Position numbers and translations under genes: made by a program. Shown in pieces: positions 44,585 to 53,029 of a stretch of DNA of 64,000 bases. Below the pieces are notes generated by a model. That model did not search any database and was not told where the DNA came from. It saw nothing but the letters and a program-made list of their open reading frames with translations. Numbering within the stretch: the first letter of the stretch is position 1; every line of letters starts with the position of its first letter. Origin of the DNA: Pseudomonadota bacterium (lineage in GTDB: Bacteria; Pseudomonadota; Alphaproteobacteria; Acetobacterales; Acetobacteraceae); contig JAJXWD010000003.1 of NCBI GenBank assembly GCA_021781835.1, forward strand, positions 1 to 64,000, given 5' to 3'.

Positions 44585-46186
44585 TCAGGCCGGTAAAGTC
44601 ACGCGCACGCGCAGGCCCTTGGGGGTGGCGTCGAGCATGGCGATGTCGCCGCCATGGGCGCGGATGATGTTGCGCGCGATCGCCAGCCCCAGGCCCGAGC
44701 CGCCGGTTTCGCGGTTGCGGCTGGTCTCGAGGCGGCGGAACGGCTCGAACACCCGCTCGCGCTCGGTTTCGGGGATGCCGGGGCCATCATCCTCGATGTC
44801 GATGCGCACCAGCCCCTTGTGCGGGGGGCTGAGGGTGACATGCGCGGCATCGCCATATTTGACCGCATTGCCGATGAGGTTGGCGAAGGCGCGCTTGCAG
44901 GCGAGCGGGCGCAGCCGCACGGCCAGATGCTCGGGGCCCTGGTAGGTGATGGCTTCCTGGCGCGCGGGGGTGAGGTCGGCCTGGTCATCGAGGATGGCGC
45001 GCAGGAGGCTGGCCAGATCGACCGGCGCCGGGGTTTCGGTGCTGCCGATGTCGCGGCCAAAGGCCAAAGTGGCGGCGACCATGGCCTCCATTTCATCGAG
45101 GTCGGCGAGCATTTTTTCGCGCTGCTCGTCGTCTTCCATGAATTCGGCGCGCAGTTTCAGGCGCGTGATGGGGGTGCGCAGATCATGGCCGATGGCGGTG
45201 AGCAGGAAGGTGCGGTCCTCGACGAAACGCCGGATGCGCGCCGCCATGGTGTTGAAGGCCTTGGCGGCGGTGACGATTTCGGCCGGCCCCTGCTCGGGCA
45301 AGGGCGGGGCGGTGACCACGTCGCGCCCCAGCGCCTCGGCGGCGGCGGCCAGCGTTTGCACCGGGCGCAGCAGCGTGCGCACCGCCCAGATGATCATCAC
45401 CGCGCCCAGCAGGGTCATGACGATGAAGGCGGTGGCGAAGCCGCGCGAGCGCCAGGGCGTGGGCGGGGGCAGCACGGCGCTGATGGTCAGCCAGGTATCG
45501 GGATAAAAATGACCGCCGGGCGGCGGGCCGGGCGGGCCGCCAAAGGATGCCTCCGCCGGGCCGCCGGGCGGTGGCCCGAAGGGCGGGCCTGCGGGCCCGT
45601 CATCGGACGGGGGGGCGAAAGCGGAATCGGGCCCGTCATCGGGCGGGGGGCCGGCATCTTGGGTCAGGCCGAGCCATTCATCGGCCAGCGGGTGGGTGCG
45701 CAGAAACCGCGCCATGGGGCTGGCATCGTCGGGCGCCAACCCGTTGGGCAGGGCGGAGGCGGCGCGCAAGCCGAAGCTGATGACGCAATGGGGCGGAAAG
45801 CCCGCGACGCGCAGGGAGAGGCCATCTGGGTGCAGGAAGGGAGGAATGCCTTCGGAGAAGATCGCCGCGCGGATGGCCTCGGCATCGGCCGGGGCCATGC
45901 GGGATGTGCCGGCCAGGGGCGGCGTGGTGGTGAGGATGGCGGTCTCGCCGTCGGGCAGGGATTCGCGGGCCAGCACATCGGCCCGGTCGGCGGGCGCGGC
46001 CTGGGCGATGTGGCGGTAGAGAATGGTGGCGCGGGTGGCGAATTCCTGCATCTCCTCGGTGTGGAGGAGCTTGATCTGGTTGAAGGTGTGGATGAGCAGC
46101 CCGAGCAGCTGGATGGCGGCGAAACCGACCAGCAGGAGCAGGATCATGCGCCGCGCCAGCGAGTGGGGCTTGAAGAACAGCCGCAC
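44585..46186 (-). CDS. membrane sensor histidine kinase (EnvZ-like) with Pro/Gly-rich periplasmic insert
   Basis: A 533-aa kinase. TM1 is RRMILLLLVGFAAIQLLGLL (about 13-32) and TM2 is near 248-268. A HAMP linker, the His box AIGHDLRTPITRLKL, the N box NLIGNAVKYG and the G boxes DDGPGIP and GGSGLGLAIAR follow. The periplasmic loop contains about 55 residues rich in Pro, Gly and Asp (DDGPAGPPFGPPPGG). The GTG at 46186 lies one base after the regulator's stop, so the two genes are coupled. The signal is unknown. Confidence 0.88.
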   Translation of the reverse strand: MRLFFKPHSLARRMILLLLVGFAAIQLLGLLIHTFNQIKLLHTEEMQEFATRATILYRHIAQAAPADRADVLARESLPDGETAILTTTPPLAGTSRMAPADAEAIRAAIFSEGIPPFLHPDGLSLRVAGFPPHCVISFGLRAASALPNGLAPDDASPMARFLRTHPLADEWLGLTQDAGPPPDDGPDSAFAPPSDDGPAGPPFGPPPGGPAEASFGGPPGPPPGGHFYPDTWLTISAVLPPPTPWRSRGFATAFIVMTLLGAVMIIWAVRTLLRPVQTLAAAAEALGRDVVTAPPLPEQGPAEIVTAAKAFNTMAARIRRFVEDRTFLLTAIGHDLRTPITRLKLRAEFMEDDEQREKMLADLDEMEAMVAATLAFGRDIGSTETPAPVDLASLLRAILDDQADLTPARQEAITYQGPEHLAVRLRPLACKRAFANLIGNAVKYGDAAHVTLSPPHKGLVRIDIEDDGPGIPETERERVFEPFRRLETSRNRETGGSGLGLAIARNIIRAHGGDIAMLDATPKGLRVRVTLPA

Positions 46187-46187
46187 C

Positions 46188-46904
46188 TCAGATCCGCTCG
46201 ACCGGCGTGGAGAGCACATAGCCACCGCCGCGCACGGTCTTGATGATCTGGGCGTTGCGCCCGTCATCCTCGAGCTTGCGGCGCAGGCGCGAGACGGCCA
46301 CGTCGATCGCGCGGTCGAACGGGCCGGCCTGGCGGCCGCGCAGCAGGTCGAGCAGCATGTCGCGGGTCAATACGCGGTTGGGGCGGTCGAGCAAGGCCAG
46401 CAGCAGGTCATATTCGCCGCCGGTGATGGCGACCTCGACGCCCTGGGGGTCGAGCAGGCGGCGGCGGGCGGTTTCCAGCACCCAGCCGGCGAACTGGTAG
46501 ATTTTGGTGTGGTCGGCCGGGCGCTGGTCGGCTTCGGTGGTGCGGCGGAGCACGGCGCGGATGCGGGCCAGCAGCTCACGCGGGTTGAAGGGCTTGGTGA
46601 CGTAATCATCGGCGCCAAGCTCGAGGCCGATGATGCGGTCGGTATCCTCGGCCATGGCGGTGAGCATGATGATGGGAATGTTCGATTCGGCGCGCAGCCA
46701 GCGGGCAATGTCGAGGCCGCCTTCGCCGGGCAGCATCAGGTCGAGCACCACGAGCTGGAAATGACCGTTGGCGACGGCGCGCCTTGCCTCCTTGCCATCG
46801 CGCGCGGTGGTGACGCGCAGGCGCTGGCGCTCGAGAAACTTGGCCAGCAGGTCGCGGATTTCGCGGTCATCATCGACGATGAGGATATGAGGCAGATGGT
46901 CCAT
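46188..46904 (-). CDS. OmpR-family response regulator
   Basis: A 238-aa regulator with a receiver domain (DDDREIRDLL, phospho-Asp in VVLDLMLPGEGG, Lys in VTKPFNPRE) and a C-terminal winged helix (about 140-235, ending IIKTVRGGGYVLS). I start at MDHLPHILIV (46904). The track start adds 49 residues from the promoter region. The kinase gene begins 1 nt after it. Upstream DNA has repeated ATTGT half-sites, which suggests autoregulation. Confidence 0.92.
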   Translation of the reverse strand: MDHLPHILIVDDDREIRDLLAKFLERQRLRVTTARDGKEARRAVANGHFQLVVLDLMLPGEGGLDIARWLRAESNIPIIMLTAMAEDTDRIIGLELGADDYVTKPFNPRELLARIRAVLRRTTEADQRPADHTKIYQFAGWVLETARRRLLDPQGVEVAITGGEYDLLLALLDRPNRVLTRDMLLDLLRGRQAGPFDRAIDVAVSRLRRKLEDDGRNAQIIKTVRGGGYVLSTPVERI

Positions 46905-46907
46905 GGC

Positions 46908-46964
46908 TGTTACAATAGCGCCGCCCCGCCCGCTTGGGCAGGGCTTGTTACAATCATTGACAAT
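46908..46964 (-). promoter_or_regulatory. repeated ATTGTAACA sites upstream of the response regulator
   Basis: ATTGTAACA occurs twice on the - strand (46916-46908 and 46954-46946). The second is preceded 10 bp upstream by ATTGTCAATG (46964-46955), giving a tandem 10-bp-spaced direct repeat typical of OmpR/PhoB-family operators. The first copy lies 3 nt before the ATG. Confidence 0.5.
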
Positions 46965-47039
46965 TTGGCCGATGCCGCAACCAACAGGCGGTTTCCAAGA
47001 AAACACTTGCGCCCCGGGGCCATGGGCTTTAAGGGGCGC

Positions 47040-47203
47040 CCCACGCAGCAACGTACGTGCCTCTGCCGGTCCTCCGGTTACGCAACGGCGTCAAGCGTTC
47101 TGGCAGCACAGCTGGGGAGACCCGGAAGTTGGCTGGTTCGTTCGACCGTTTTGTAACCCATGCCGCGCCACATCGCGGCCCATAGAGGATAAGGAGCAGG
47201 GCG
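47040..47203 (+). ncRNA. structured 5' leader of ornithine decarboxylase, candidate speF-type RNA
   Basis: This 160-nt stretch without an ORF precedes the decarboxylase. A closing stem GTG..CTGCC/GGCAGCAC (47057-47067 with 47102-47109) encloses CCGG-tcct-CCGG and ACGC-aacg-GCGT stems. A further hairpin GCCGCG/CGCGGC (47162-47179) lies before the AAGGAG ribosome-binding site. The speF RNA motif is known upstream of alphaproteobacterial ornithine decarboxylases. I infer this class from position and structure, not from a consensus match. Confidence 0.5.
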
Positions 47204-48328
47204 ATGACCCCTCGTGTCGCGTCGTATCTTGAATCCAACCCCGCCACCCCCTGCCTGGTGCTCGATTTGGAGCGGGTGGGGGAGAATTATGACCGGCTGC
47301 ACGCCGCCCTGCCGGCGGCGAGGATTTTTTATGCCGTGAAGGCCAACCCGGCCGCGCCGATTTTGCGCCTGCTGGTGGAGCGCGGCTCGTGCTTCGATGC
47401 CGCCTCGCTGCCCGAGATCGAGGCCTGCCTGGAGGCGGGGGCGAGGGCCGCGGATATTTCCTATGGCAACACGGTGAAGAAGCCCGCGGCGATCGCGCGG
47501 GCGCATGCGCTGGGCGTGCCGCTATTTGCCTTTGATTCGGACGAGGAGTTGGAAAAGCTCGCCCGCCATGCGCCGGGAGCCAAGGTTTATTGCCGCGTGG
47601 CCGTGGCCAATGAGGGCGCGGACTGGCCGCTTTCCAACAAATTCGGCACCCCGCCGGCCCAGGCCCGCGCGCTGATGCTCAAGGCCCGCGCGCTGGGGCT
47701 GGTGGCTCATGGGCTGTCTTTTCATGTCGGCAGCCAGCAGACCTGCGCGAGCGCTTATGAAAACGCCATCTCCACGGTGGCGGCGCTGTTCACGGACCTG
47801 AAATCGGCGGGGCTGGAGCTGAAAATGCTCAATCTCGGCGGCGGGTTTCCGGTGCGCTATGAGCGCGACGTGCCCGAGGCCGGGGTGTATGGCACGCGCA
47901 TCATGGCCGCTATGGTGGAGAATTTCGGCAATGACCTGCCGGACATGCTGATCGAGCCGGGGCGCGCCATGGTGGGCGATGCGGGGGTTGTGGTCTCTGA
48001 GGCGGTGCTGGTGTGCAAGCGCATCCCCGAGGATGAGCGCCCATGGGTGTATCTCGATATCGGGCGGTTTGGCGGCTTGGCCGAGACCGAGGGCGAGGCG
48101 ATCCGCTACCGGGTGAGCGCCGAGGCGAGCGGCCCGCTGGAGCCCACCGTGCTCGCCGGCCCGACCTGCGATGGCGTGGATGTGATGTATGAGAAAACCC
48201 CCTGCCTGCTGCCGCGGGGCCTCAAATCTGGCGACCGGGTGCTGATCCACGATACGGGGGCCTATGTGACCAGCTATGCCAGCCAGAATTTCAACGGCTT
48301 CGCGCCGCTGGCCGAACATTACATATGA
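47204..48328 (+). CDS. ornithine decarboxylase (PLP fold type III)
   Basis: Decarboxylates ornithine (possibly lysine) to putrescine. The PLP lysine is in FYAVKANP, then FHVGSQ, NLGGGFPV, EPGRAMVG and the active-site Cys/Asp in GPTCDGVDVM, which is the ODC-type signature rather than that of DapDC. The length is 374 aa. AAGGAG precedes the ATG. The long structured leader suggests polyamine or post-transcriptional control. It is followed by an 8-bp hairpin. Confidence 0.92.
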   Translation: MTPRVASYLESNPATPCLVLDLERVGENYDRLHAALPAARIFYAVKANPAAPILRLLVERGSCFDAASLPEIEACLEAGARAADISYGNTVKKPAAIARAHALGVPLFAFDSDEELEKLARHAPGAKVYCRVAVANEGADWPLSNKFGTPPAQARALMLKARALGLVAHGLSFHVGSQQTCASAYENAISTVAALFTDLKSAGLELKMLNLGGGFPVRYERDVPEAGVYGTRIMAAMVENFGNDLPDMLIEPGRAMVGDAGVVVSEAVLVCKRIPEDERPWVYLDIGRFGGLAETEGEAIRYRVSAEASGPLEPTVLAGPTCDGVDVMYEKTPCLLPRGLKSGDRVLIHDTGAYVTSYASQNFNGFAPLAEHYI

Positions 48329-48337
48329 TGTCATCCG

Positions 48338-48358
48338 GGCGCCGCTTGCAGCGGCGCC
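48338..48358 (+). terminator. hairpin after ornithine decarboxylase
   Basis: A perfect 8-bp stem GGCGCCGC/GCGGCGCC with a 5-nt loop lies 10 nt after the stop codon. There is no T run on this strand, so termination may be partial or rho-dependent. Confidence 0.45.
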
Positions 48359-48417
48359 AAAACCCCTTAATTTCGGGCGTGGATTCGCACTCAAACCAGG
48401 ACAAGGGGAACACCACC

Positions 48418-49116
48418 ATGGATGAGATCACGCTCAAGGCCGCCGATGGCAGCGGCGAGTTTTCGGCTTTTGTGTGGAAGCCGGCCGAGGATTCGGCCGG
48501 CGCCGTGGTGCTGATTCAGGAGATTTTCGGCGTCAATGACGCGCTGATCGAGACCGCCGAGGCGCTGGCACAGCAGGGCTTCATCGCGGTCGCGCCCGAT
48601 CTGTTCTGGCGCCAGGAAAAGGGCGTGAAGCTGACCGATAAAAGCGAGGCCGAGTGGAAAAAAGCCTTTGAGCTGATGAACGGCTTCGACCAGGACAAGG
48701 GCGTGGAGGATTTGAAGGTGGCGCTCGATGCCGCGCGCGCCCTGCCGGGCTGCAATGGCCGGGCGGGCACCATCGGGTTTTGCCTGGGCGGGCGGCTGGC
48801 GGTGATGATGGCGACCCGCTCGGACGCGGATGTGAACGTGTCCTATTACGGGGTGGCGCTGCAAAATCTGGCGGGGGAATTCGACAATATCTCGGCGCCG
48901 CTGATGCTGCACCTGGCCGAGAATGACGAATATTTTCCCGCCGCCGGGCAGGAGAAGCTGCTCGATGCGCTGGAGGGAAATGAATGGGTGGATGTGTTCA
49001 TCTACCCCGATGCCCAGCACGCCTTCGCGCGGCCCAACGGCGTGCATTACGATGCCCGCGCGGCGGTGATCGCCAATGGCCGCACCACCGAGCTGCTGGC
49101 CGAAATTCTCGACTGA
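48418..49116 (+). CDS. dienelactone hydrolase family protein
   Basis: A 232-aa alpha/beta hydrolase. The nucleophile Cys is in GFCLGGRLAVM, the Asp in AENDEYFP and the His in PDAQHAFARP, which is the Cys-Asp-His triad of carboxymethylenebutenolidase. VVLIQEIFGVNDAL forms the oxyanion strand. The start at 48418 (MDEITLKAAD) follows AAGGGGAA. No catechol-pathway genes are adjacent, so the physiological ester is unknown. It ends 7 nt before the next gene's start. Confidence 0.9.
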   Translation: MDEITLKAADGSGEFSAFVWKPAEDSAGAVVLIQEIFGVNDALIETAEALAQQGFIAVAPDLFWRQEKGVKLTDKSEAEWKKAFELMNGFDQDKGVEDLKVALDAARALPGCNGRAGTIGFCLGGRLAVMMATRSDADVNVSYYGVALQNLAGEFDNISAPLMLHLAENDEYFPAAGQEKLLDALEGNEWVDVFIYPDAQHAFARPNGVHYDARAAVIANGRTTELLAEILD

Positions 49117-49123
49117 GCCGGCT

Positions 49124-50275
49124 GTGCGGCTGACCAGGCGGCAGGTTTTGGGCGGGGCGGCGGCGCTGGTTGCCGCGCCGGCCCACGCGGCCCTGCCCGA
49201 TTTCGCGGCGGCGGTGCAAAGCCAGATGAACGCGCTGGGCGACGGCCCGGTGCTGCTCAACTCCTATCTGGTGGAAACCGGGCCGGACGCCACGGCGTTT
49301 GACCTCACCCAGGCCAATGCGGCTTATGTGTATGACAACGCCCTGGCCGGGCTGCTGCTGCTGGCCGCCGGCAAGCGCGCCGCCGCCGGGCGGATCGGGC
49401 AGGCGCTGGCCTTCGCGCAGAGCCATGACCGGCAATTCAGCGATGGCCGGCTGCGCAATGCCTATGCCGCCGGGCCGGTGAGCGCGCCGGTGAAGCTGGC
49501 CGGGTTTTGGGATGCCAAGGCCGGGCAATGGGATGAGGATCCGTATCAGCTGGGCACCGATTCCGGGCCGCTCGCCTGGGCGATGATTTTATGGGCGCGG
49601 CTGGGCATGACCGCCCCCGCCTTGGCCGCCGCGCGGTTTTTGGACGCGCGCCTGCGCACCGGGCTGGGCTATGAGGGCGGGCTGTACGGGTTTGATAACG
49701 CCCAGACGCTGCTGGCCTGGCAGAGCACCGAGCAGAATACCGATCTGACCGTCGCCTTCCGCGCGCTGGGGCGGACCGAGGACAGCGCCCATGCGGCGGC
49801 GTTTGTGGCCGCCATGAAGGGGGCGGCGGGGTTTGCCACCGGCACCGGGCCAGATGGCCGCATCAACCGCGCGGTGTCGGCCGATGCCGGGATTTGGCCC
49901 TATCTCGCCGGGCTGGGCGATGCGGCGAGCGCCCGGGCGGCGATTGCCGCGCTGCGCCATGATGATGGAATCGGGTTCGCGCAGGTGAGCGATGGCGTGT
50001 GGCTGGAAGGCACCGGTTTTGCCGCCCTGGCGCTGCGCGAGATGGGCGAGACGGCGCTGGCCGCGCGGTTTTTGGCCACGATCGGCGCCAATATCTCCCC
50101 CGAAGGCTATGTGTACGCGACCGAGGCGCCGATGCTCTCGACCGGCCTTGGCGTGGGGCCGGCGGTGAAGCCGGGCGCCGCGGTGCAGCCATTTAATTAT
50201 TATCGCCGCCCCTCGCTCAGCGCGACCTGCTGGGCCGGGCTGGCCGGGCTTGGCGCCAACCCGCTGGCCGGGTAG
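49124..50275 (+). CDS. Tat-exported protein with alpha/alpha-toroid-like repeats
   Basis: A 383-aa protein starting at a GTG with a twin-arginine signal (LTRRQVLGGAAALVAAPAHA). The mature part shows repeating helical hairpins (YVYDNALAGLLLLAAGKRAA, SGPLAWAMILWARLGM, GTGFAALALREMGETALAA) like the six-hairpin glycosidase superfamily. No specific family or catalytic residues could be assigned. It follows the dienelactone hydrolase by 7 nt and is convergent with mnmE across 10 nt. A periplasmic carbohydrate-related role is inference. Confidence 0.7.
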   Translation: MRLTRRQVLGGAAALVAAPAHAALPDFAAAVQSQMNALGDGPVLLNSYLVETGPDATAFDLTQANAAYVYDNALAGLLLLAAGKRAAAGRIGQALAFAQSHDRQFSDGRLRNAYAAGPVSAPVKLAGFWDAKAGQWDEDPYQLGTDSGPLAWAMILWARLGMTAPALAAARFLDARLRTGLGYEGGLYGFDNAQTLLAWQSTEQNTDLTVAFRALGRTEDSAHAAAFVAAMKGAAGFATGTGPDGRINRAVSADAGIWPYLAGLGDAASARAAIAALRHDDGIGFAQVSDGVWLEGTGFAALALREMGETALAARFLATIGANISPEGYVYATEAPMLSTGLGVGPAVKPGAAVQPFNYYRRPSLSATCWAGLAGLGANPLAG

Positions 50276-50285
50276 GCCCCCTTCC

Positions 50286-51557
50286 CTATTTGCCGATACA
50301 GAAGCTGGAAAACACGGCGTCCAGCACGTCCTCGACCCCGATGGCGCCAGCCAGGCGGGCCAGGGCGTGGGCGGCCATGCGCAGCTCCTCACCGCGCAAT
50401 TCGGGATCATCGAGGGGGAGCGCGGCGGTGAGGGCCTGGGCGGCATCGCGCGCGCAGGCCACCTGGCGCGGGCGGGCGAGCGCGGCGGCGCCCTTGGTAT
50501 CGGTGAGGGCGTGGGCGGCCGAGATGAGCGCCGCGCGCAGCTCGGCCAGGCCCTGGCCGGTTTTGGCCGACAAGGAGAGGTCGCCATCCGGGCTCCGGGC
50601 GAGGTCGGCTTTGGTGCGCAGGCGCAGATGCGGCGTGCCGGGCGGGGCTTCGGGGAAGGTTTCGCCGGGGGCGGCGGTGAGGAGCAGGAAATCCGCCCGC
50701 GCGGCGCGGGCATGGGCGCGGCGCACGCCTTCGGCCTCGATCTGGTCGGTGGTGTCGCGCAGGCCCGCCGTGTCGGTGAGGTGGACGGGCACGCCGCCCA
50801 GATCGACGCGCACGCCCAGCGCGTCGCGCGTGGTGCCGGGCAGGTCTGAGACGATGGCGATATCGTCGCCGGCGAGGGCGTTGAGCAGGGTGGATTTGCC
50901 GGCATTGGGGGCGCCCAGGATGACGAATTCCAGCCCTTCGCGCAGGCGCTCGGCGGCGGGGGCGGCACTGAGGGCGGCCCGCATGTCATCGCGCAGCTGG
51001 GCGATGCCGGTGAGCAGCGCGGCTTCGACTTCAGGGGGCAGATCCTCGTCGGGGAAGTCGATCAGCGCTTCCTGGCGGGCGATGAGCTGGCGGAGCCGCT
51101 CGCGCCAGCCGGCGATGGCGGCGCCAAGGCCGTGCATGGTCTCGAGCGCCAGGGCGCGCTGGGCCTCGGTCTCGGCGGCGATGAGGTCGGCCATGGCTTC
51201 GGCGCCGAGCAGATCGAGCTTGCCGTTATAGAGCGCGCGGCGGGAAAATTCGCCGGGCTCGGCCGGGCGGGCGCCAAGCGCGGTGAGCGCGGCCGCGACC
51301 GCCGCCCATACCGCCCGCCCGCCATGGAGGGAAAATTCGGCGCAATCCTCGCCGGTGAAGGAGTGGGGCGCGGGAAACAGGGTGATGAGGGCTTCATCGA
51401 GCGCGCGCCCGGCATGGGTGAGGCGGCGCAGAGCGGCCTGGCGGGGCTTGGGCAGCGCGCCCGCCAGCGCCGCGGTAATGGCCAGGGCGCGCGGCCCCGA
51501 GAGCCGGACCAGCGTGACCGCGCCGCCCCGGCCGGTGAGAGGGGCGAAGATGGTCAT
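50286..51557 (-). CDS. mnmE: tRNA modification GTPase MnmE
   Basis: With MnmG it installs the cmnm5 group at U34 of certain tRNAs. An N-terminal THF-binding domain begins TIFAPLTGRGGAVTLVRLSG, the G domain has GAPNAGKST, DLPGTTRD, DTAGLRD and TKAD, and the protein ends with the characteristic FCIGK. At 423 aa it is short for the family (about 450). It overlaps the carboxypeptidase gene by 4 nt and is the last gene of the oxidase transcript run. Confidence 0.94.
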   Translation of the reverse strand: MTIFAPLTGRGGAVTLVRLSGPRALAITAALAGALPKPRQAALRRLTHAGRALDEALITLFPAPHSFTGEDCAEFSLHGGRAVWAAVAAALTALGARPAEPGEFSRRALYNGKLDLLGAEAMADLIAAETEAQRALALETMHGLGAAIAGWRERLRQLIARQEALIDFPDEDLPPEVEAALLTGIAQLRDDMRAALSAAPAAERLREGLEFVILGAPNAGKSTLLNALAGDDIAIVSDLPGTTRDALGVRVDLGGVPVHLTDTAGLRDTTDQIEAEGVRRAHARAARADFLLLTAAPGETFPEAPPGTPHLRLRTKADLARSPDGDLSLSAKTGQGLAELRAALISAAHALTDTKGAAALARPRQVACARDAAQALTAALPLDDPELRGEELRMAAHALARLAGAIGVEDVLDAVFSSFCIGK

Positions 51558-53029
51558 GAGAGGTAGCGGGCGGTGAGGTGAGCCTCGAAATGCGCGGGGT
51601 TCAGGGGCTCGCCGGTGGCGTTGGCCAAAATCTCGTTAAAGCCGAGCGAGGCGCCGAGGCTGTGGACATGGGCCGTGAGCCAGCCTGAAAGCGGGGCGAG
51701 ATCGCCTGTGGCGAAATGCTCATCGAGCCCGGGCAGCGCGCGGCGGGCGGACGCCATGAGCTGGGCGGCGGCCATGGCGCCCAGAGTGTAGGAGGGGAAA
51801 TAGCCGATGGCGCCGTCATACCAATGAATGTCTTGCAGGCAGCCTTGGGCGTGCGTGGGCGGGGTGATGCCGAGCAAGGCGTGGAAGCCCTCATTCCAGG
51901 CGGCGGGGAGATCGGCCACGGGCAAATCGCCGCCGAGCAGCGCCTGTTCGAGGCGAAAGCGCAGCAGCACATGGGCGGGGTAGGTCAGCTCGTCGGCCTC
52001 CACCCGGATGAAGGAGCGCGCGACCCGGCGCAGGCGGGAGGTGAGCGCGGCCGGGCTGACCGGTTTGGCGAAAGCCTGGCCAAAGAGCGGCGCGAGATAG
52101 CCCAAATAAGCGTCCGACCGCGCGGCCTGCATCTCGATGATGAGGGACTGGCTTTCATGCATGGCCATGCCCGCGGCCTCGCCCACCGGCTGGCGGCGGA
52201 AGCTGGCGGGCAGGTTTTGCTCATAGAGCGCGTGGCCGGTTTCGTGCAGCACGCCCATGAGGGCAGCGCAGGGGTCTTGCTCATCATAGCGGGTGGTGAT
52301 GCGGATGTCGGTGGGGGTGCCGCCGCAAAACGGGTGGGCGGAAATATCGAGCCGGGCGGCGGTGAAATCGAGCCCGGCCGCGTGGGCGAGCGCGCGGGCG
52401 AGCGCGGCCTGCTCGGCCTCGGGGTATGGGCCCGCCGGCAGGGGCGTGGCCGGGCGGGTGGCTTGCAGGACCTCGGCCCTGGGCAAGGCGGTTTTGAGAA
52501 ACGCCTCGTACCGCGCGAAAATGCCGGCGGCCTGCGCGGCGGTGATGCCACGCTGATATTGGCTCATCAGCGCGTCATAGGGGGTTTGGCCAAGGGCCGC
52601 GCCCAATATGGCGGCGGTTTCGCGGGTGAGCGCCACCACCTCGGCCAATGCGGCTTCAACGGCTTTGAAATCGCTGGTCTTGCGGGCGGCGCGCCAGAGG
52701 CTCTCGCAGGTGCGCCCGGCGCGCACGCTGGCCTCGACCAGGTCACGCGGGAGGGCGGTGGCGCGGATATGGGCCTCGCGCATCAGGGTGAGGTTGGCCT
52801 CCTCCCAGTCGCCCGCGGCTTGGGCGATGGCGAGATCCTCGCCCAGCTCGGGGCTTGAGAGACACTCATGGGCGAGGCCGGCGAGCGTGGCCAGCTGCTC
52901 GCCGCGCGCCTCGGCGCCGCCGGGGGGCATCATGGCCGAGGCATCCCAGGAGAGCATGGCGGCGGCTTCGTTGAGGCAGGCGATGCGGGAGAAGCTTTGC
53001 GCCAGGCGCTCATAGGCGGGCTTGGTCAT
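51554..53029 (-). CDS. carboxypeptidase Taq (M32 metallocarboxypeptidase)
   Basis: Zinc carboxypeptidase of 491 aa. The metal motif HETGHALYEQ, the M32-specific HESQSLIIEMQ and DIRITTRYDEQDPCAALMG are intact. N-terminal SWDASAMMPPGGAEARGEQLATLA also fits the family. It lies between SURF1 and mnmE with 4-nt overlaps at both ends. No functional tie to respiration is obvious, so the linkage may be only translational. Confidence 0.93.
   Translation of the reverse strand: MTKPAYERLAQSFSRIACLNEAAAMLSWDASAMMPPGGAEARGEQLATLAGLAHECLSSPELGEDLAIAQAAGDWEEANLTLMREAHIRATALPRDLVEASVRAGRTCESLWRAARKTSDFKAVEAALAEVVALTRETAAILGAALGQTPYDALMSQYQRGITAAQAAGIFARYEAFLKTALPRAEVLQATRPATPLPAGPYPEAEQAALARALAHAAGLDFTAARLDISAHPFCGGTPTDIRITTRYDEQDPCAALMGVLHETGHALYEQNLPASFRRQPVGEAAGMAMHESQSLIIEMQAARSDAYLGYLAPLFGQAFAKPVSPAALTSRLRRVARSFIRVEADELTYPAHVLLRFRLEQALLGGDLPVADLPAAWNEGFHALLGITPPTHAQGCLQDIHWYDGAIGYFPSYTLGAMAAAQLMASARRALPGLDEHFATGDLAPLSGWLTAHVHSLGASLGFNEILANATGEPLNPAHFEAHLTARYLS

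Noticed and set aside
44654-46243. 529-aa + strand ORF opposite the sensor kinase
   Set aside because: Gly/Arg/Gln-rich antisense shadow. The kinase motifs are on the - strand.
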